Part shown: piece by piece, positions 18,750-27,965 of the stretch
Position numbering within the stretch: position 1 is the stretch's first letter
Layout of the letters: each line of letters opens with the position of its first letter
Source: Nitrosomonas sp.
GTDB lineage: Bacteria > Pseudomonadota > Gammaproteobacteria > Burkholderiales > Nitrosomonadaceae
DNA length: 64,000 nucleotides
Direction of reading: 5' to 3'
Assembly: GCA_016703745.1 (NCBI GenBank)
Contig: JADJBK010000006.1
Coordinates: 744,001 to 808,000 of the forward strand
The notes under the pieces: generated by a model
Told to the model about the DNA's origin: nothing
Seen by the model: only the letters and a program-made list of their open reading frames with translations
Databases searched by the model: none
Position numbers and translations under genes: made by a program

Positions 18750-19076
18750 GATGAATTTCTCCTCAGGATTTTTTTAAGGCATCTTATTGCAGGAAGAATA
18801 AAACCGCAGCAGTTCTCAGTATAGAAGATTACTGCCAAAGCATTCTAATACAATAACATATATGAAACTAGAATTTTCTGGCCTGAATATAAATCAGTCA
18901 TCTCTGACAGAAACGGATCTGATTATGTTCTGAAGAGGTCGCTCACCCGTCATTCGCTCAGTCCGATCCCCATCCTTTACAGATGATGGCCGATAGACCG
19001 ATAAATCAGCTGAGATTACTCAACATGGGCAGGTCATGCTGGGTTTATCCCTGCCCATGTTATTGATTGCTATCCG
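18750..19076. other. Intergenic region upstream of the aquaporin gene
   Basis: The 327 bp between the peroxidase stop and the aquaporin start hold no coding frame worth calling. They contain the peroxidase-proximal hairpin at 19022-19061 and presumably the aquaporin promoter, which I could not pin down. Confidence 0.5.
19022..19061 (-). terminator. Perfect 12-bp hairpin after the haem peroxidase gene
   Basis: Aacatgggcagg (19022-19033) and cctgcccatgtt (19050-19061) are exact inverted repeats around a 16-nt loop, starting 16 bp past the peroxidase stop. There is no strong T-run, but the position fits transcript termination or 3'-end stabilisation. Confidence 0.6.
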
Positions 19077-20591
19077 TCACAGGGTAGCGGTAACTCCAGA
19101 AAAATTAAGTAAATCCGCCATGTTAAACGTATCGATAGTTATACCGGGCAGCGTAGGCGTCCAGTGACGATCCTGTTTTAAGTAGGACATGCCATCGCCT
19201 TCGAGCAGACCGATCAATACTTCTGCGACGATACGTCCTCCTACCGGCCCGAGACGCTCGCCATTCTCCTTAGCCTCCGCCTCTCGCAGGACATAAAACC
19301 ACAGTGGTGTGCGAAGATGCAATTTCAGATCTTTAAGATCCAGCAGGTCGGTAACATCGAGCAAGGGTACTCCCATCGCTCTGGCAACATCTTGGCCGGA
19401 AGGCAGGCTGAAAGTCAGACCGCGCAGCAGATTACGCTGTGCAAGAGACTGAATATCTCCAGGCGGAAATCCTGGCAGCATAAACAGCACCGTCGAGAGT
19501 TTAGTATCAATCTTTTTGTTTGGGCGCGCTTGACCATCACCAAAATCAAAAAAAGTCTGCCAATCGATGAAGCGCCCCGGCGCACGTTTACCGCCACGTA
19601 GATCATCGGGATCGGAACTATCTGCTAAATTGGCATTAAAAATCAGTTTGAATACTTGTGAATTGATGTCCGAGGGTACCGGACCAAAGTTCGAACGATA
19701 GGACGGCCTCACCTGAGAATGACCAAAGCGGTAGGCTGCCGTAGAAAATTCTACCGGAATGAAAGGCTCATGCCGCCAGTTATAGAATTTGCGGCCATTT
19801 GTCAGAATGTCATCAACCATCGGCTTACCAACGGTTTTTTCCAGAAACTCATGTACAACAATCCATTGATAATGCCAGCGCACCAATCGTTGCGCTTCGA
19901 GAAACACCTCACCTGGATCAGTGAGGCCAATTTCACCTTTAACATGATCTATGACAGCGTTGTGAAACTTGAGCATTGCAAGATGCAGCTGTGAAACGAT
20001 CAGGTTCTCATCATTGCGTGGATCTCCGACTAATGCGGTGTTCTGGCTATTTCTAGGCAAATCAAAACGCGGAAGCCCACCCGCTGAGAATACGGCAGAA
20101 CCGGGAATGTCTTCTACCAGGAATTTGATACCTTCGCCCGAATGCTGGTCGTATAAATGAGGTGACGCGCCAGGTCCTGATCCATAGACACTATCGAGCT
20201 CCAGCCGGGGTGTGCGGAAATTCTGAATCGATTCCGGATCCGCCTGCCTTTCCAGGCTGGATGTCGGATCAAATGTGATGTCATGATCGATAAATTGACC
20301 GAGAAAAGTCATACCCGCCGTCTGGGTCGGATTATTGGGATTATTGACATTTAAAAGAGGATCGATGATCAGATCCCGCGCCAGATTGGGATTCGCTGCC
20401 ACATCCATGCTCTCCTGCGCATCCATAATACCACCCGGCTTGCCCAATTCCTTGAGTGCACTCCTTATACTGGGATTATCTGTCGCAAAAGGGGGCAAAG
20501 TCGGAAACATCCGTCCGAATTTGCCCTGCTCATAATAAATCGATCTGGGGGGATTCTCACCTCCCAATATTGTACGTCCGTGGCCAGCCAT
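19077..20591 (-). CDS. Animal-type haem peroxidase (peroxidase-cyclooxygenase superfamily)
   Basis: This 504-residue protein belongs to the animal haem peroxidase family, which is uncommon in bacteria. The key residues are visible. The distal stretch FIDHDITFD has Asp102 (a haem-ester candidate), His103 and a calcium-loop-like FDPTSS. The catalytic Arg192 lies in GDPRNDEN, and the proximal His291 in AYRFGHS. There is no signal peptide or membrane segment, so it appears cytoplasmic unless exported by another route. Its substrate is unknown; halide or organic oxidation with peroxide are possibilities. It is divergent from the Fur-boxed iron importer across 197 bp, so both may respond to iron. 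Confidence 0.9.
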   Translation of the reverse strand: MAGHGRTILGGENPPRSIYYEQGKFGRMFPTLPPFATDNPSIRSALKELGKPGGIMDAQESMDVAANPNLARDLIIDPLLNVNNPNNPTQTAGMTFLGQFIDHDITFDPTSSLERQADPESIQNFRTPRLELDSVYGSGPGASPHLYDQHSGEGIKFLVEDIPGSAVFSAGGLPRFDLPRNSQNTALVGDPRNDENLIVSQLHLAMLKFHNAVIDHVKGEIGLTDPGEVFLEAQRLVRWHYQWIVVHEFLEKTVGKPMVDDILTNGRKFYNWRHEPFIPVEFSTAAYRFGHSQVRPSYRSNFGPVPSDINSQVFKLIFNANLADSSDPDDLRGGKRAPGRFIDWQTFFDFGDGQARPNKKIDTKLSTVLFMLPGFPPGDIQSLAQRNLLRGLTFSLPSGQDVARAMGVPLLDVTDLLDLKDLKLHLRTPLWFYVLREAEAKENGERLGPVGGRIVAEVLIGLLEGDGMSYLKQDRHWTPTLPGITIDTFNMADLLNFSGVTATL

Positions 20592-20714
20592 ATCATGCTC
20601 TCCTATAGAAATTACCGGGGTGGGCAGCAGGTTTATCCGCCCTGTATCATTGTCGCTAAAGTATGCCGGCTAGCATGTGAGTTTTGGCACATATCAACCA
20701 GCAATAATCACTGA

Positions 20715-20743
20715 CTGATAATTATTACCATTTAGCGTATACT
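20715..20743 (+). promoter_or_regulatory. Candidate sigma-70 promoter of the ferric importer operon
   Basis: CTGATA (20715-20720) and TATACT (20738-20743) are spaced by 17 bp, and the putative Fur box covers the -35. The match is moderate; the position, about 45 bp before the start codon, is reasonable. Confidence 0.45.
20716..20730. promoter_or_regulatory. Putative Fur box upstream of the ferric ABC importer
   Basis: TGATAATTATTACCA matches the 7-1-7 Fur operator (tgataatNattatca) at all but one position of the two arms. It lies in the divergent region between the peroxidase gene and the iron-binding protein gene, and overlaps the possible -35 of the promoter at 20715-20743. Iron-replete repression of the importer is the expected outcome. 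Confidence 0.75.
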
Positions 20744-20788
20744 TCTTCTCAATTACTTTGCTGCGTATTTCATAGGAATAATATCGAC

Positions 20789-21811
20789 ATGTTCAATTCA
20801 CACTCTCGCAGATATTCACCTTTCCAGACCATCTGTGCATTATTGTGTACCACCTTGTTTTCCGGGCACTTGCATGCTGCCGAAGTCGTGGTTTACTCCG
20901 CGAGAATTGAACAGCTCATCAAACCATTATTTGATGATTTCACCAGCAAAACCGGAATAACCGTTAAATTCACGACCGACAAGGAAGGAGCCCTGCTGGC
21001 GCGCCTCATGGCGGAAGACAAAAGAACACCAGCGGATATCCTTATTACAACCGATGCGGGCAATCTGTGGGAGGCATCCCGCAAGGGATTGCTGCAACCG
21101 GTAGATTCTCCTGTACTCGCCGCCAATATTCCGGCGCACCTTAAAGATCCGGATAACCACTGGTTTGGCCTGACCGTGCGTGCGCGAACGATTGTGTATA
21201 ACACCCTGAAAGTCAAACCGGAAGACTTAACATCCTATGCCGCACTTGCCGATCCACAATGGCGCGGACGTCTGTGTCTGCGCACTTCCAACAAAGTTTA
21301 TAACCAGTCATTGGTAGCCATGATGATTGCCGAACATGGTGAAGCGAAAACCGAACGTATCGTCAAGAGCTGGGTTGCCAATCTGGCAACTGATCCGCTA
21401 CCGGATGATACGCGTGCGATGGAGTTTGTCGCTGCAGGACGATGTGATGTCACGCTGGTCAATACCTATTATTTTGGACGTTTAATGAAGGAAAAACCTG
21501 ATCTGCCATTAGCCATATTCTGGCCAGATCAGGATAGCTCTGGTGTACATGTTAACGTCTCGGGCGCGGGCATTACCCGTTATAGTAAAAATAAATCTAG
21601 CGCATTGAAACTGCTCGAATACCTTTCTTCTACACCCGCACAACAATTGTTTGCCGAACTCAACATGGAATTTCCCGCGAATCCGCAAGCACAAGTAGGG
21701 GAATTTATCCGTAGCTGGGGAACGTTCAAAGCCAACCCAATGAATGTTGCTCAGGCAGGCCTGCTCCAAGCCCAGGCAGTTAAGCTGATTGATCGCGCCG
21801 GTTATCGTTAG
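20789..21811 (+). CDS. fbpA: Ferric iron ABC transporter, periplasmic binding protein
   Basis: This 340-residue secreted binding protein has a signal peptide at residues 1-30 (hydrophobic TICALLCTTLFSG, cleavage after LHA) and then EVVVYSARIEQLIKPLFDDF, the typical start of FutA/FbpA/AfuA proteins. The iron-ligand tyrosines lie in NTYYFGRL. It should capture Fe(III) in the periplasm. The permease starts 2 bp after its stop, with the ATPase beyond, and a Fur box precedes the operon. The symbol is by family. Confidence 0.92.
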   Translation: MFNSHSRRYSPFQTICALLCTTLFSGHLHAAEVVVYSARIEQLIKPLFDDFTSKTGITVKFTTDKEGALLARLMAEDKRTPADILITTDAGNLWEASRKGLLQPVDSPVLAANIPAHLKDPDNHWFGLTVRARTIVYNTLKVKPEDLTSYAALADPQWRGRLCLRTSNKVYNQSLVAMMIAEHGEAKTERIVKSWVANLATDPLPDDTRAMEFVAAGRCDVTLVNTYYFGRLMKEKPDLPLAIFWPDQDSSGVHVNVSGAGITRYSKNKSSALKLLEYLSSTPAQQLFAELNMEFPANPQAQVGEFIRSWGTFKANPMNVAQAGLLQAQAVKLIDRAGYR

Positions 21812-21813
21812 GA

Positions 21814-23484
21814 TTGGGAAAAAATATTTCTACTCGTACCACACAACCCGTCACCGGGATATTCCAGCCAGATATACTCAGCAAGCGGCTATTCTGGAAA
21901 ACCATTCCATTTATGGTTGCTGCACTGGTCATGGTTCCAGTCTGCGTGGTAGTTACTTCCATTTTCTCAACAGAAGATGAAATCTGGCAACATCTGACCG
22001 CCACGTTGCTGCCTCGTCTGTTAACTAATACATTGTGGCTCGCATTAGGTGTCATGATTGGCACATCCTTACTCGGTGTCAGCCTGGCCTGGTTTACAGC
22101 TGTCTACACCTTTCCCGGAAGCCGTTTTTTTTCCTGGGCATTATTCTTGCCATTAGCCATTCCCGCTTATGTCACCGCTTTCGTTGCGCTGGGGATATTT
22201 GACTTTACAGGACCATTGCAAACTACCCTGCGTAAGCTGTTTGATGCTGATCTGTTCTGGATTCCTGATATACGCGGCGGACCGGGCGTGGCAGTCGTCA
22301 TGACGCTGGCTTTTTATCCCTATGTTTTTTTGCTGGCGCGTAATGCTTTCTTAACGCAAGGTAAACGCTTGCTGGAGGTCGCCCAATCGCTTGGATTGAA
22401 TCATCGTCAGGGGTTTTTTAAAGTTGCCCTGCCCATGGCGCGCCCCTGGATCGCCGCTGGTGTTATGCTGGCATTAATGGAAACACTTGCCGATTTTGGA
22501 ACCGTGACAATCTTTAACTATGACACATTTACCACGGCCATTTACAAAGCCTGGTTCAGCCTGTTTTCGCTGACTGCTGCATCCCAGCTTGCCTCACTAC
22601 TGATTTTGATCGTATTCGTGATCATCATGACGGAACAGTATTTTCGCTCACGCATGCGGTTTGCCGAAAGCAAGCAAAGCGCACGTATCGAACGTATTCG
22701 ACTGACAGGATGGCAGGCTGTGGCCGTGACAACTTTTGCCAGTACAGTATTATTTTTTGCCTTTATCCTGCCGGTAGCACAACTGACCCTCTGGGCAGTA
22801 GACTCTTTTTCTGACAGCCTGAATCAGCGCTACCTGGAATTTGTCTGGCACTCCTTGTCGCTGGCAATCATTGCTACCATTCTTACCACTTTTGCCGCGA
22901 TTTTGCTGGCTTATGCGGCACGCTTACATACGGGTTTTTTGACTCGCTTTGCGGTACGCCTGGCAACCATCGGCTACGCACTACCCGGTGCAGTTCTGGC
23001 AGTCGGTATATTTATTCCGCTGGCGTGGCTGGATAGTCTGCTCAGTGACTGGCTCCTGGTTTTGTTTAATTTCGAGAGCGGACTGCTGATTCAGGGAACA
23101 TTAATCGTAATGCTGATCGCTTATATGACCCGTTTCATGGCGGTTAGTTATTTTCCTCTGGAAAGTTCACTGACACGGATAACAAGAAGCATAGATGAGG
23201 CGGCCATTGGCTTTGGTATCAGTGGCTGGAAAATGTTAGGTACTGTGCACCTTCCCATGCTCAGAAGCGGCCTGTTTACTGCTTTGGTACTGGTTTTTGT
23301 AGATGTAATGAAAGAAATGCCCATTACTCTGATGACCCGTCCTTTTAACTGGGACACACTCGCCGTGCGCATCTTTTCGCTCACGTCTGAAGGTGAATGG
23401 CAGCAGGCCGCCCTGCCCGCCTTAACCCTGATTCTTGTCGGGCTGATACCTATCATTCTGCTCATCCACCAGACAGAAAAATAA
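21814..23484 (+). CDS. fbpB: Ferric iron ABC transporter, permease
   Basis: This 556-residue fused permease has two BPD-transp-1 halves and about twelve membrane segments. EAA-type loops are visible after VAQSLGLNHRQGFFKVALPMARP and EAAIGFGISGWKMLGTVHLPMLRS. It uses a TTG start at 21814, two bases after the fbpA stop; the first internal ATG falls inside a membrane segment, so TTG is preferred. It is translationally coupled with its neighbours and imports Fe(III) with the ATPase downstream. Confidence 0.92.
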   Translation: MGKNISTRTTQPVTGIFQPDILSKRLFWKTIPFMVAALVMVPVCVVVTSIFSTEDEIWQHLTATLLPRLLTNTLWLALGVMIGTSLLGVSLAWFTAVYTFPGSRFFSWALFLPLAIPAYVTAFVALGIFDFTGPLQTTLRKLFDADLFWIPDIRGGPGVAVVMTLAFYPYVFLLARNAFLTQGKRLLEVAQSLGLNHRQGFFKVALPMARPWIAAGVMLALMETLADFGTVTIFNYDTFTTAIYKAWFSLFSLTAASQLASLLILIVFVIIMTEQYFRSRMRFAESKQSARIERIRLTGWQAVAVTTFASTVLFFAFILPVAQLTLWAVDSFSDSLNQRYLEFVWHSLSLAIIATILTTFAAILLAYAARLHTGFLTRFAVRLATIGYALPGAVLAVGIFIPLAWLDSLLSDWLLVLFNFESGLLIQGTLIVMLIAYMTRFMAVSYFPLESSLTRITRSIDEAAIGFGISGWKMLGTVHLPMLRSGLFTALVLVFVDVMKEMPITLMTRPFNWDTLAVRIFSLTSEGEWQQAALPALTLILVGLIPIILLIHQTEK

Positions 23485-23488
23485 CACT

Positions 23489-24592
23489 ATGGATAAGGTG
23501 CTGCAACTGGATAAAATCAGTTTTGCCTATACCAAACAGGTCATCGTCAACGAATTATCGTTTACTCTGCAACGGGGTGAAATCGGCTGCCTGCTGGGAC
23601 CAAGCGGTTGTGGCAAAACTTCTGTGCTACGTTGCATTGCGGGATTTGAATCCATTATTAGTGGAGAGATACTGATTAAAGGCACATGTGTGAGCCGCAG
23701 CAATTACAGTTTATCGCCCGAGAGAAGACGGATTGGTATGGTATTTCAGGATTATGCATTGTTCCCACACCTGAATGTGACAGACAACATTGGCTTTGGC
23801 CTGCATCGCAGCATTCAATCCGAGAAGAAACAGCGGATCGACGAACTGCTGCAGATTACCGGATTAATGGATGTCGCCACCCAATATCCGCATGAACTTT
23901 CTGGTGGGCAACAGCAACGGGTCGCGCTGGCACGTGCAATGGCTCCCCGCCCTGATCTTTTACTACTGGACGAACCGTTCTCCAACCTGGATGTTGCTTT
24001 ACGCGAGCATTTGGGTCAGGAAGTACGTTCGCTACTCAAGCAACTTGGTATTACCGCCATTCTGGTCACGCATGATCAAGCTGAGGCCTTTGCCGTTGCG
24101 GATAAAATTGGCGTGATGCATAAGGGCAAGATGATGCAGTGGAGCAGTGCTTACGATCTGTATCACCGACCCGCCAATCGCATTGTTGCCGGTTTTATCG
24201 GACAAGGTGTGTTGTTGCCCGGCGTAATTCATTCATCCGGAAAGGTTGAAATCACTGCTGGCACGCTTACGGAAAATATTTGGCTTTCCTGTCAGCCAGG
24301 TTGCAATATTCGTCAAATGAATGCGATAGTCGACGTTTTGATACGTCCGGATGATATCGTGCACGATGATCACAGCAAACTGCGCGCTGTCGTTCTAAAC
24401 AAAGCTTTTCGTGGTGCGAACATACTGTATACCTTGCAGCTCGCAGAAGGAACCACGGTGTTATCGCTGATTCCCAGTCATCACAATCATGCTATTGGTG
24501 ACAGTATCGGCATCAGGCTGGAAGCAGATCACGTTGTGGTATTCGAGCAATCTTCTGTGCAAAACAATTCCTGCACCAGTGAACTACTTTAA
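23489..24592 (+). CDS. fbpC: Ferric iron ABC transporter, ATP-binding protein
   Basis: This 367-residue ABC ATPase has Walker A GPSGCGKTS, Q-loop FQDYALFPH, signature LSGGQQQRVALARAM, Walker B LLLLDEPFSNLD and the H-loop TH in ILVTHDQAEAF. A C-terminal TOBE-like regulatory domain (residues 245-355) matches the FbpC/PotA class. It starts 4 bp after the permease. Its stop overlaps the convergent transglycosylase gene by 4 bp. Confidence 0.94.
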   Translation: MDKVLQLDKISFAYTKQVIVNELSFTLQRGEIGCLLGPSGCGKTSVLRCIAGFESIISGEILIKGTCVSRSNYSLSPERRRIGMVFQDYALFPHLNVTDNIGFGLHRSIQSEKKQRIDELLQITGLMDVATQYPHELSGGQQQRVALARAMAPRPDLLLLDEPFSNLDVALREHLGQEVRSLLKQLGITAILVTHDQAEAFAVADKIGVMHKGKMMQWSSAYDLYHRPANRIVAGFIGQGVLLPGVIHSSGKVEITAGTLTENIWLSCQPGCNIRQMNAIVDVLIRPDDIVHDDHSKLRAVVLNKAFRGANILYTLQLAEGTTVLSLIPSHHNHAIGDSIGIRLEADHVVVFEQSSVQNNSCTSELL

Positions 24593-25707
24593 CTGTTTTT
24601 GGCTATTCGGATAGCCTCTGCCAACGCATAAACGGACATGGCATAGAAGGTACTGCGATTATAGCGCGTAATGACATAAAAGTTGTTCAATCCCAACCAG
24701 AGTTCCTCCCGTCCCTCATCATCCAGCATAATGAGCGCAGCAAGGCTTTCACCCTCTACAGGGTCAACAGAGACGATCCCCGCTTGTCGTAATTTATTGA
24801 TGGAATGCAACGGCTCTATTCCGGGTTCTATCGATTTCAGAAAGTCTTCGTTTGTCTTCTGGGCGCGCAATGCAATCGGCCTCTTCTCCTGCCAGCCAAA
24901 CATTTTAAGATAATTACCCACACTGCCAATCGCATCATTCACGTTACCGGACAAATTTATTTTTCCGTCCCCATCAAAATCAACCGCATAACGCCGGTAG
25001 CTGCCCGGCATAAATTGTGGAATCCCGATTGCGCCGGCATAGGAACCTTTAATGCTCAGCACATCGAAATTCTGCTCTCTTGACAGTAAAAAATATTGTG
25101 CCAGCTCTTCACGAAAATAATCTGCCCGGCGTGGAAACTGAAAAGCCAGAGTCGTCAGCGCGTCAATCACCCGATAACCACCGGTAGAAGTACCATAGTT
25201 GGTTTCAATTCCAATAATCGCAACGATAATCTCCTCAGGAACACCATAAACCTGGCTAGCTTTTACCAGTGCCGGGGCATGCCTGCGCCAAAAACTCACT
25301 CCACCTGAGATACGCTGCCGATTTACAAAACGGTCACGATATTTATGCCAGGCAATCGACGAGGAAGGTGCGGATATCAGCTTTAGCGCATCTGGAAGAA
25401 TTTTGACCTGACCAAAGGCAGCCTCCAGCTCGCGCCGGTCAAATGCGTGTTGATCGACCATATCCTCTATAAAATTTTCAATCTGCAGCTCCACATCAGA
25501 AACAGCCCATACCGGATTTGCTGACAATAAAGCTAAAATCAGAATAGCAGCCAAGCAGATTGATCTATTGATTAGATAATAAAAGAAAGAAAAACAGACA
25601 CCAGTAAAACTTAATGTCCTGGCGTATACGTAACTTACAGATAAACCGATATTTCCAGAACAATCATTCTTCTTATCATATATGGTGCAGAAATTGTGCT
25701 GTTTCAT
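24589..25707 (-). CDS. mltB: Lytic murein transglycosylase (MltB family)
   Basis: This is a periplasmic peptidoglycan-cleaving enzyme. The SLT_2 domain (about residues 95-365) contains the catalytic Glu in IGIETNYGTSTGGYRV, then GSYAGAIGIPQFMPGSYR, DFDGDGKINL and the C-terminal YNRSTFYAMSV segment. A hydrophobic export signal (SICLAAILILALLSANPVWA) precedes the mature part, but no ATG lies just before it. The nearest in-frame ATG is 25707, giving an unusual hydrophilic extension of about 45 residues. An open frame continues to 25863. The start is therefore uncertain. The absence of a lipobox makes it a soluble or signal-anchored form. Confidence 0.88.
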   Translation of the reverse strand: MKQHNFCTIYDKKNDCSGNIGLSVSYVYARTLSFTGVCFSFFYYLINRSICLAAILILALLSANPVWAVSDVELQIENFIEDMVDQHAFDRRELEAAFGQVKILPDALKLISAPSSSIAWHKYRDRFVNRQRISGGVSFWRRHAPALVKASQVYGVPEEIIVAIIGIETNYGTSTGGYRVIDALTTLAFQFPRRADYFREELAQYFLLSREQNFDVLSIKGSYAGAIGIPQFMPGSYRRYAVDFDGDGKINLSGNVNDAIGSVGNYLKMFGWQEKRPIALRAQKTNEDFLKSIEPGIEPLHSINKLRQAGIVSVDPVEGESLAALIMLDDEGREELWLGLNNFYVITRYNRSTFYAMSVYALAEAIRIAKNS

Positions 25708-26083
25708 GGTAACGTAGCCAAATGTAGTTTTTCTGTTAACAAATTGAAGAATAACATTGACAGACAAATTAATTGGCCTTATCTTGCCAAAAGTTTTCAG
25801 ATTTAGGACTGCTGTAAAATTCAATTGAGTATCGGCTGCAATAGTTCCTGATTTTTGGCCCACTAAATCTTGATCTGCTTTCCCACAATGCAGCGTTTAT
25901 ATAACCTACACGATCGTTATCTTCTTGCAGTCAACTTTTGATCCGCAGGCGTTGGTTGTCGGTTTAATGCATATCAAAGCAGTTTTTTGTTCATCAGTTT
26001 AATTAACTGAACTGTGGTTCACCATTTTTTGTACCATATAACGCGGTTTTTAACAATAACCAATTAATTTACAAGAGGAATTT
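25708..26083. other. Divergent intergenic region between mltB and trxA
   Basis: The region is about 376 bp and AT-rich. It contains the undecided 5' part of the transglycosylase reading frame and the trxA promoter. A tataac hexamer near 26037 with tggttc 16 bp upstream is a possible sigma-70 promoter, and gaactgtggttc just upstream is a short palindrome. Nothing else is seen. Confidence 0.4.
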
Positions 26084-26410
26084 ATGAGTCAGCATGTTCA
26101 TCACATTACAGATGCAACCTTTGATAAAGAAGTACTGGAATCGACAATTCCCGTTCTGGTTGATTACTGGGCAGAATGGTGTGGCCCTTGCAAAATGATT
26201 GCACCTATTCTTGATGAAATAGCCAGTGAATATAACGGCCAGCTCAAGGTAGCTAAAATCAACATTGATGAAAATCAGGCTACTCCTCCAAAATATGGTA
26301 TTCGTGGTATCCCAACTTTAATGTTATTCAAAAATGGAAATATTGAGGCCACCAAAGTAGGTGCATTATCAAAATCTCAATTAACAGCGTTTATCGATAG
26401 TCACCTGTAA
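26084..26410 (+). CDS. trxA: Thioredoxin
   Basis: This 108-residue general cytoplasmic disulfide reductase has the active site WCGPCK at normal spacing and the cis-proline in GIRGIPTLMLFKNG. AAGAGGAA precedes the ATG. The trxA-rho arrangement that follows is widespread in proteobacteria. Confidence 0.97.
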   Translation: MSQHVHHITDATFDKEVLESTIPVLVDYWAEWCGPCKMIAPILDEIASEYNGQLKVAKINIDENQATPPKYGIRGIPTLMLFKNGNIEATKVGALSKSQLTAFIDSHL

Positions 26411-26461
26411 CAGACATTCTGGCTCAAGATAACTCCATTCATCGTCGTTAACTTACCATCG

Positions 26462-26547
26462 TACTGTCTTAATTGATCAAGTTACAGTAGTACCTCCTCT
26501 ATTTTCTCGTATTTGTACCCTTTTCCTGTTTTCCGAGAGCACTTCCT
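26462..26547 (+). promoter_or_regulatory. rho leader: hairpin followed by a pyrimidine-rich, G-poor tract
   Basis: A stem tactgt/acagta (26462-26467 with 26484-26489) encloses a partly self-complementary loop. It is followed to the start codon by a C/T-rich, G-poor stretch (cctcctctattttctcg, then cccttttcctgttttcc). Such tracts are Rho-loading (rut-like) sequences, and E. coli rho is autoregulated by attenuation in its leader. A similar loop here is inferred. Confidence 0.4.
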
Positions 26548-27807
26548 ATGCGTCTAGCTGATTTAAAAAGTATTCATGTATCCGAATTGGTCAAAATGGC
26601 TGTTACCAATGAAATTGAAGGTGCCAGTCGCATGCGGAAACAGGATCTGGTTTTTGCATTACTCAAGAATCAGGCACGCAAGGGCGAAAGTATTTTTGGC
26701 CATGGCACACTGGAAGTCCTGCAGGATGGTTTTGGGTTTTTGCGATCACCAGATACATCCTATTTGGCCGGGCCCGATGACATTTATATTTCACCAAGTC
26801 AGATCAGACGGTTCAATCTGCATACCGGCGATTCCATCCATGGTGAAATTCGACCTCCAAAAGAAGGTGAACGCTATTTTGCATTGGTCAAAATCGAAAA
26901 TGTCAATGGTGAACCACCGGAAAATTCCAAACACAAAATTCTGTTTGAAAATTTAACTCCACTTTTTCCGACAGAACGGCTTTTTCTGGAGCGTGATATT
27001 CATGCCGAAGAAAATATTACAGGTCGGATCATTGACTTAATCGCGCCAATTGGCAAGGGGCAGCGTGGACTGCTGGTTGCCAGTCCGAAATCAGGGAAAA
27101 CTGTCATGCTGCAGCATATCGCACACGCCATCGCAGCCAATCACCCCGAAGTCATTCTAATGGTGCTGCTGATTGATGAACGCCCGGAAGAAGTAACGGA
27201 AATGACCCGTTCAGTCAAAGGTGAGGTCATCTCCTCCACTTTTGACGAGTCAGCCATCCGCCACGTACAAGTGGCGGATATGGTCGCGGAAAGAGCCAAA
27301 CGGCTGGTAGAGCACAAAAAGGATGTCGTTATTTTGCTCGATTCGATCACAAGGCTTGCTCGTGCCTACAATACAGTCGTACCCGCCTCAGGCAAAGTAC
27401 TGACTGGTGGTGTCGATGCTAACGCCCTGCAACGTCCCAAACGTTTTTTTGGCGCTGCCCGCAACATCGAGGAAGGCGGATCACTGACGATTATTGCAAC
27501 CGCACTGGTGGATACTGGTTCGCGCATGGATGATGTCATCTACGAAGAATTTAAAGGAACCGGCAACATGGAGATCCATCTTGATCGACGTATGGCAGAA
27601 AAACGCATCTATCCCGCAATCAATGTCAATCGTTCCGGAACACGCCGTGAAGAATTGCTCATTCCACAAGACGTCTTGCAAAAAACATGGGTGCTACGCA
27701 AATTACTCTACCCAATGGACGAGCTGGATGCGATGTCTTTCCTGCTTGATAAAGTCAAGGCAACCAAGAATAACGCTGAGTTCTTTGACTCCATGCGCCG
27801 AGTATAG
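26548..27807 (+). CDS. rho: Transcription termination factor Rho
   Basis: This 419-residue hexameric RNA helicase releases RNA polymerase at rut-dependent terminators. It has an N-terminal helical domain, a cold-shock-like RNA-binding domain (residues 50-125: GFGFLRSP, DIYISPSQIRRF) and a RecA-like motor with Walker A SPKSGKT, the VILLDSITRLARAYN Walker B, the Q-loop and the R-loop. Length and motifs are standard. Confidence 0.98.
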   Translation: MRLADLKSIHVSELVKMAVTNEIEGASRMRKQDLVFALLKNQARKGESIFGHGTLEVLQDGFGFLRSPDTSYLAGPDDIYISPSQIRRFNLHTGDSIHGEIRPPKEGERYFALVKIENVNGEPPENSKHKILFENLTPLFPTERLFLERDIHAEENITGRIIDLIAPIGKGQRGLLVASPKSGKTVMLQHIAHAIAANHPEVILMVLLIDERPEEVTEMTRSVKGEVISSTFDESAIRHVQVADMVAERAKRLVEHKKDVVILLDSITRLARAYNTVVPASGKVLTGGVDANALQRPKRFFGAARNIEEGGSLTIIATALVDTGSRMDDVIYEEFKGTGNMEIHLDRRMAEKRIYPAINVNRSGTRREELLIPQDVLQKTWVLRKLLYPMDELDAMSFLLDKVKATKNNAEFFDSMRRV

Positions 27808-27965
27808 CGCCCTCACAAATAACTCGTAACTTGACGGAGTTGTTGTAGACAGCGAAGTATATTGACCAGATAGGGATGATTAGAAATACCCTCAATCCTT
27901 AAATGACCGGGTCTGACTTTCATGATATAAAGCGTGCTTGGTTGATATTATTGAGGAGATAGGGT

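Noticed and set aside
26576..26956. 126-codon frame within rho in another phase
   Set aside because: Overlaps the rho coding sequence entirely and shows no protein-like features.
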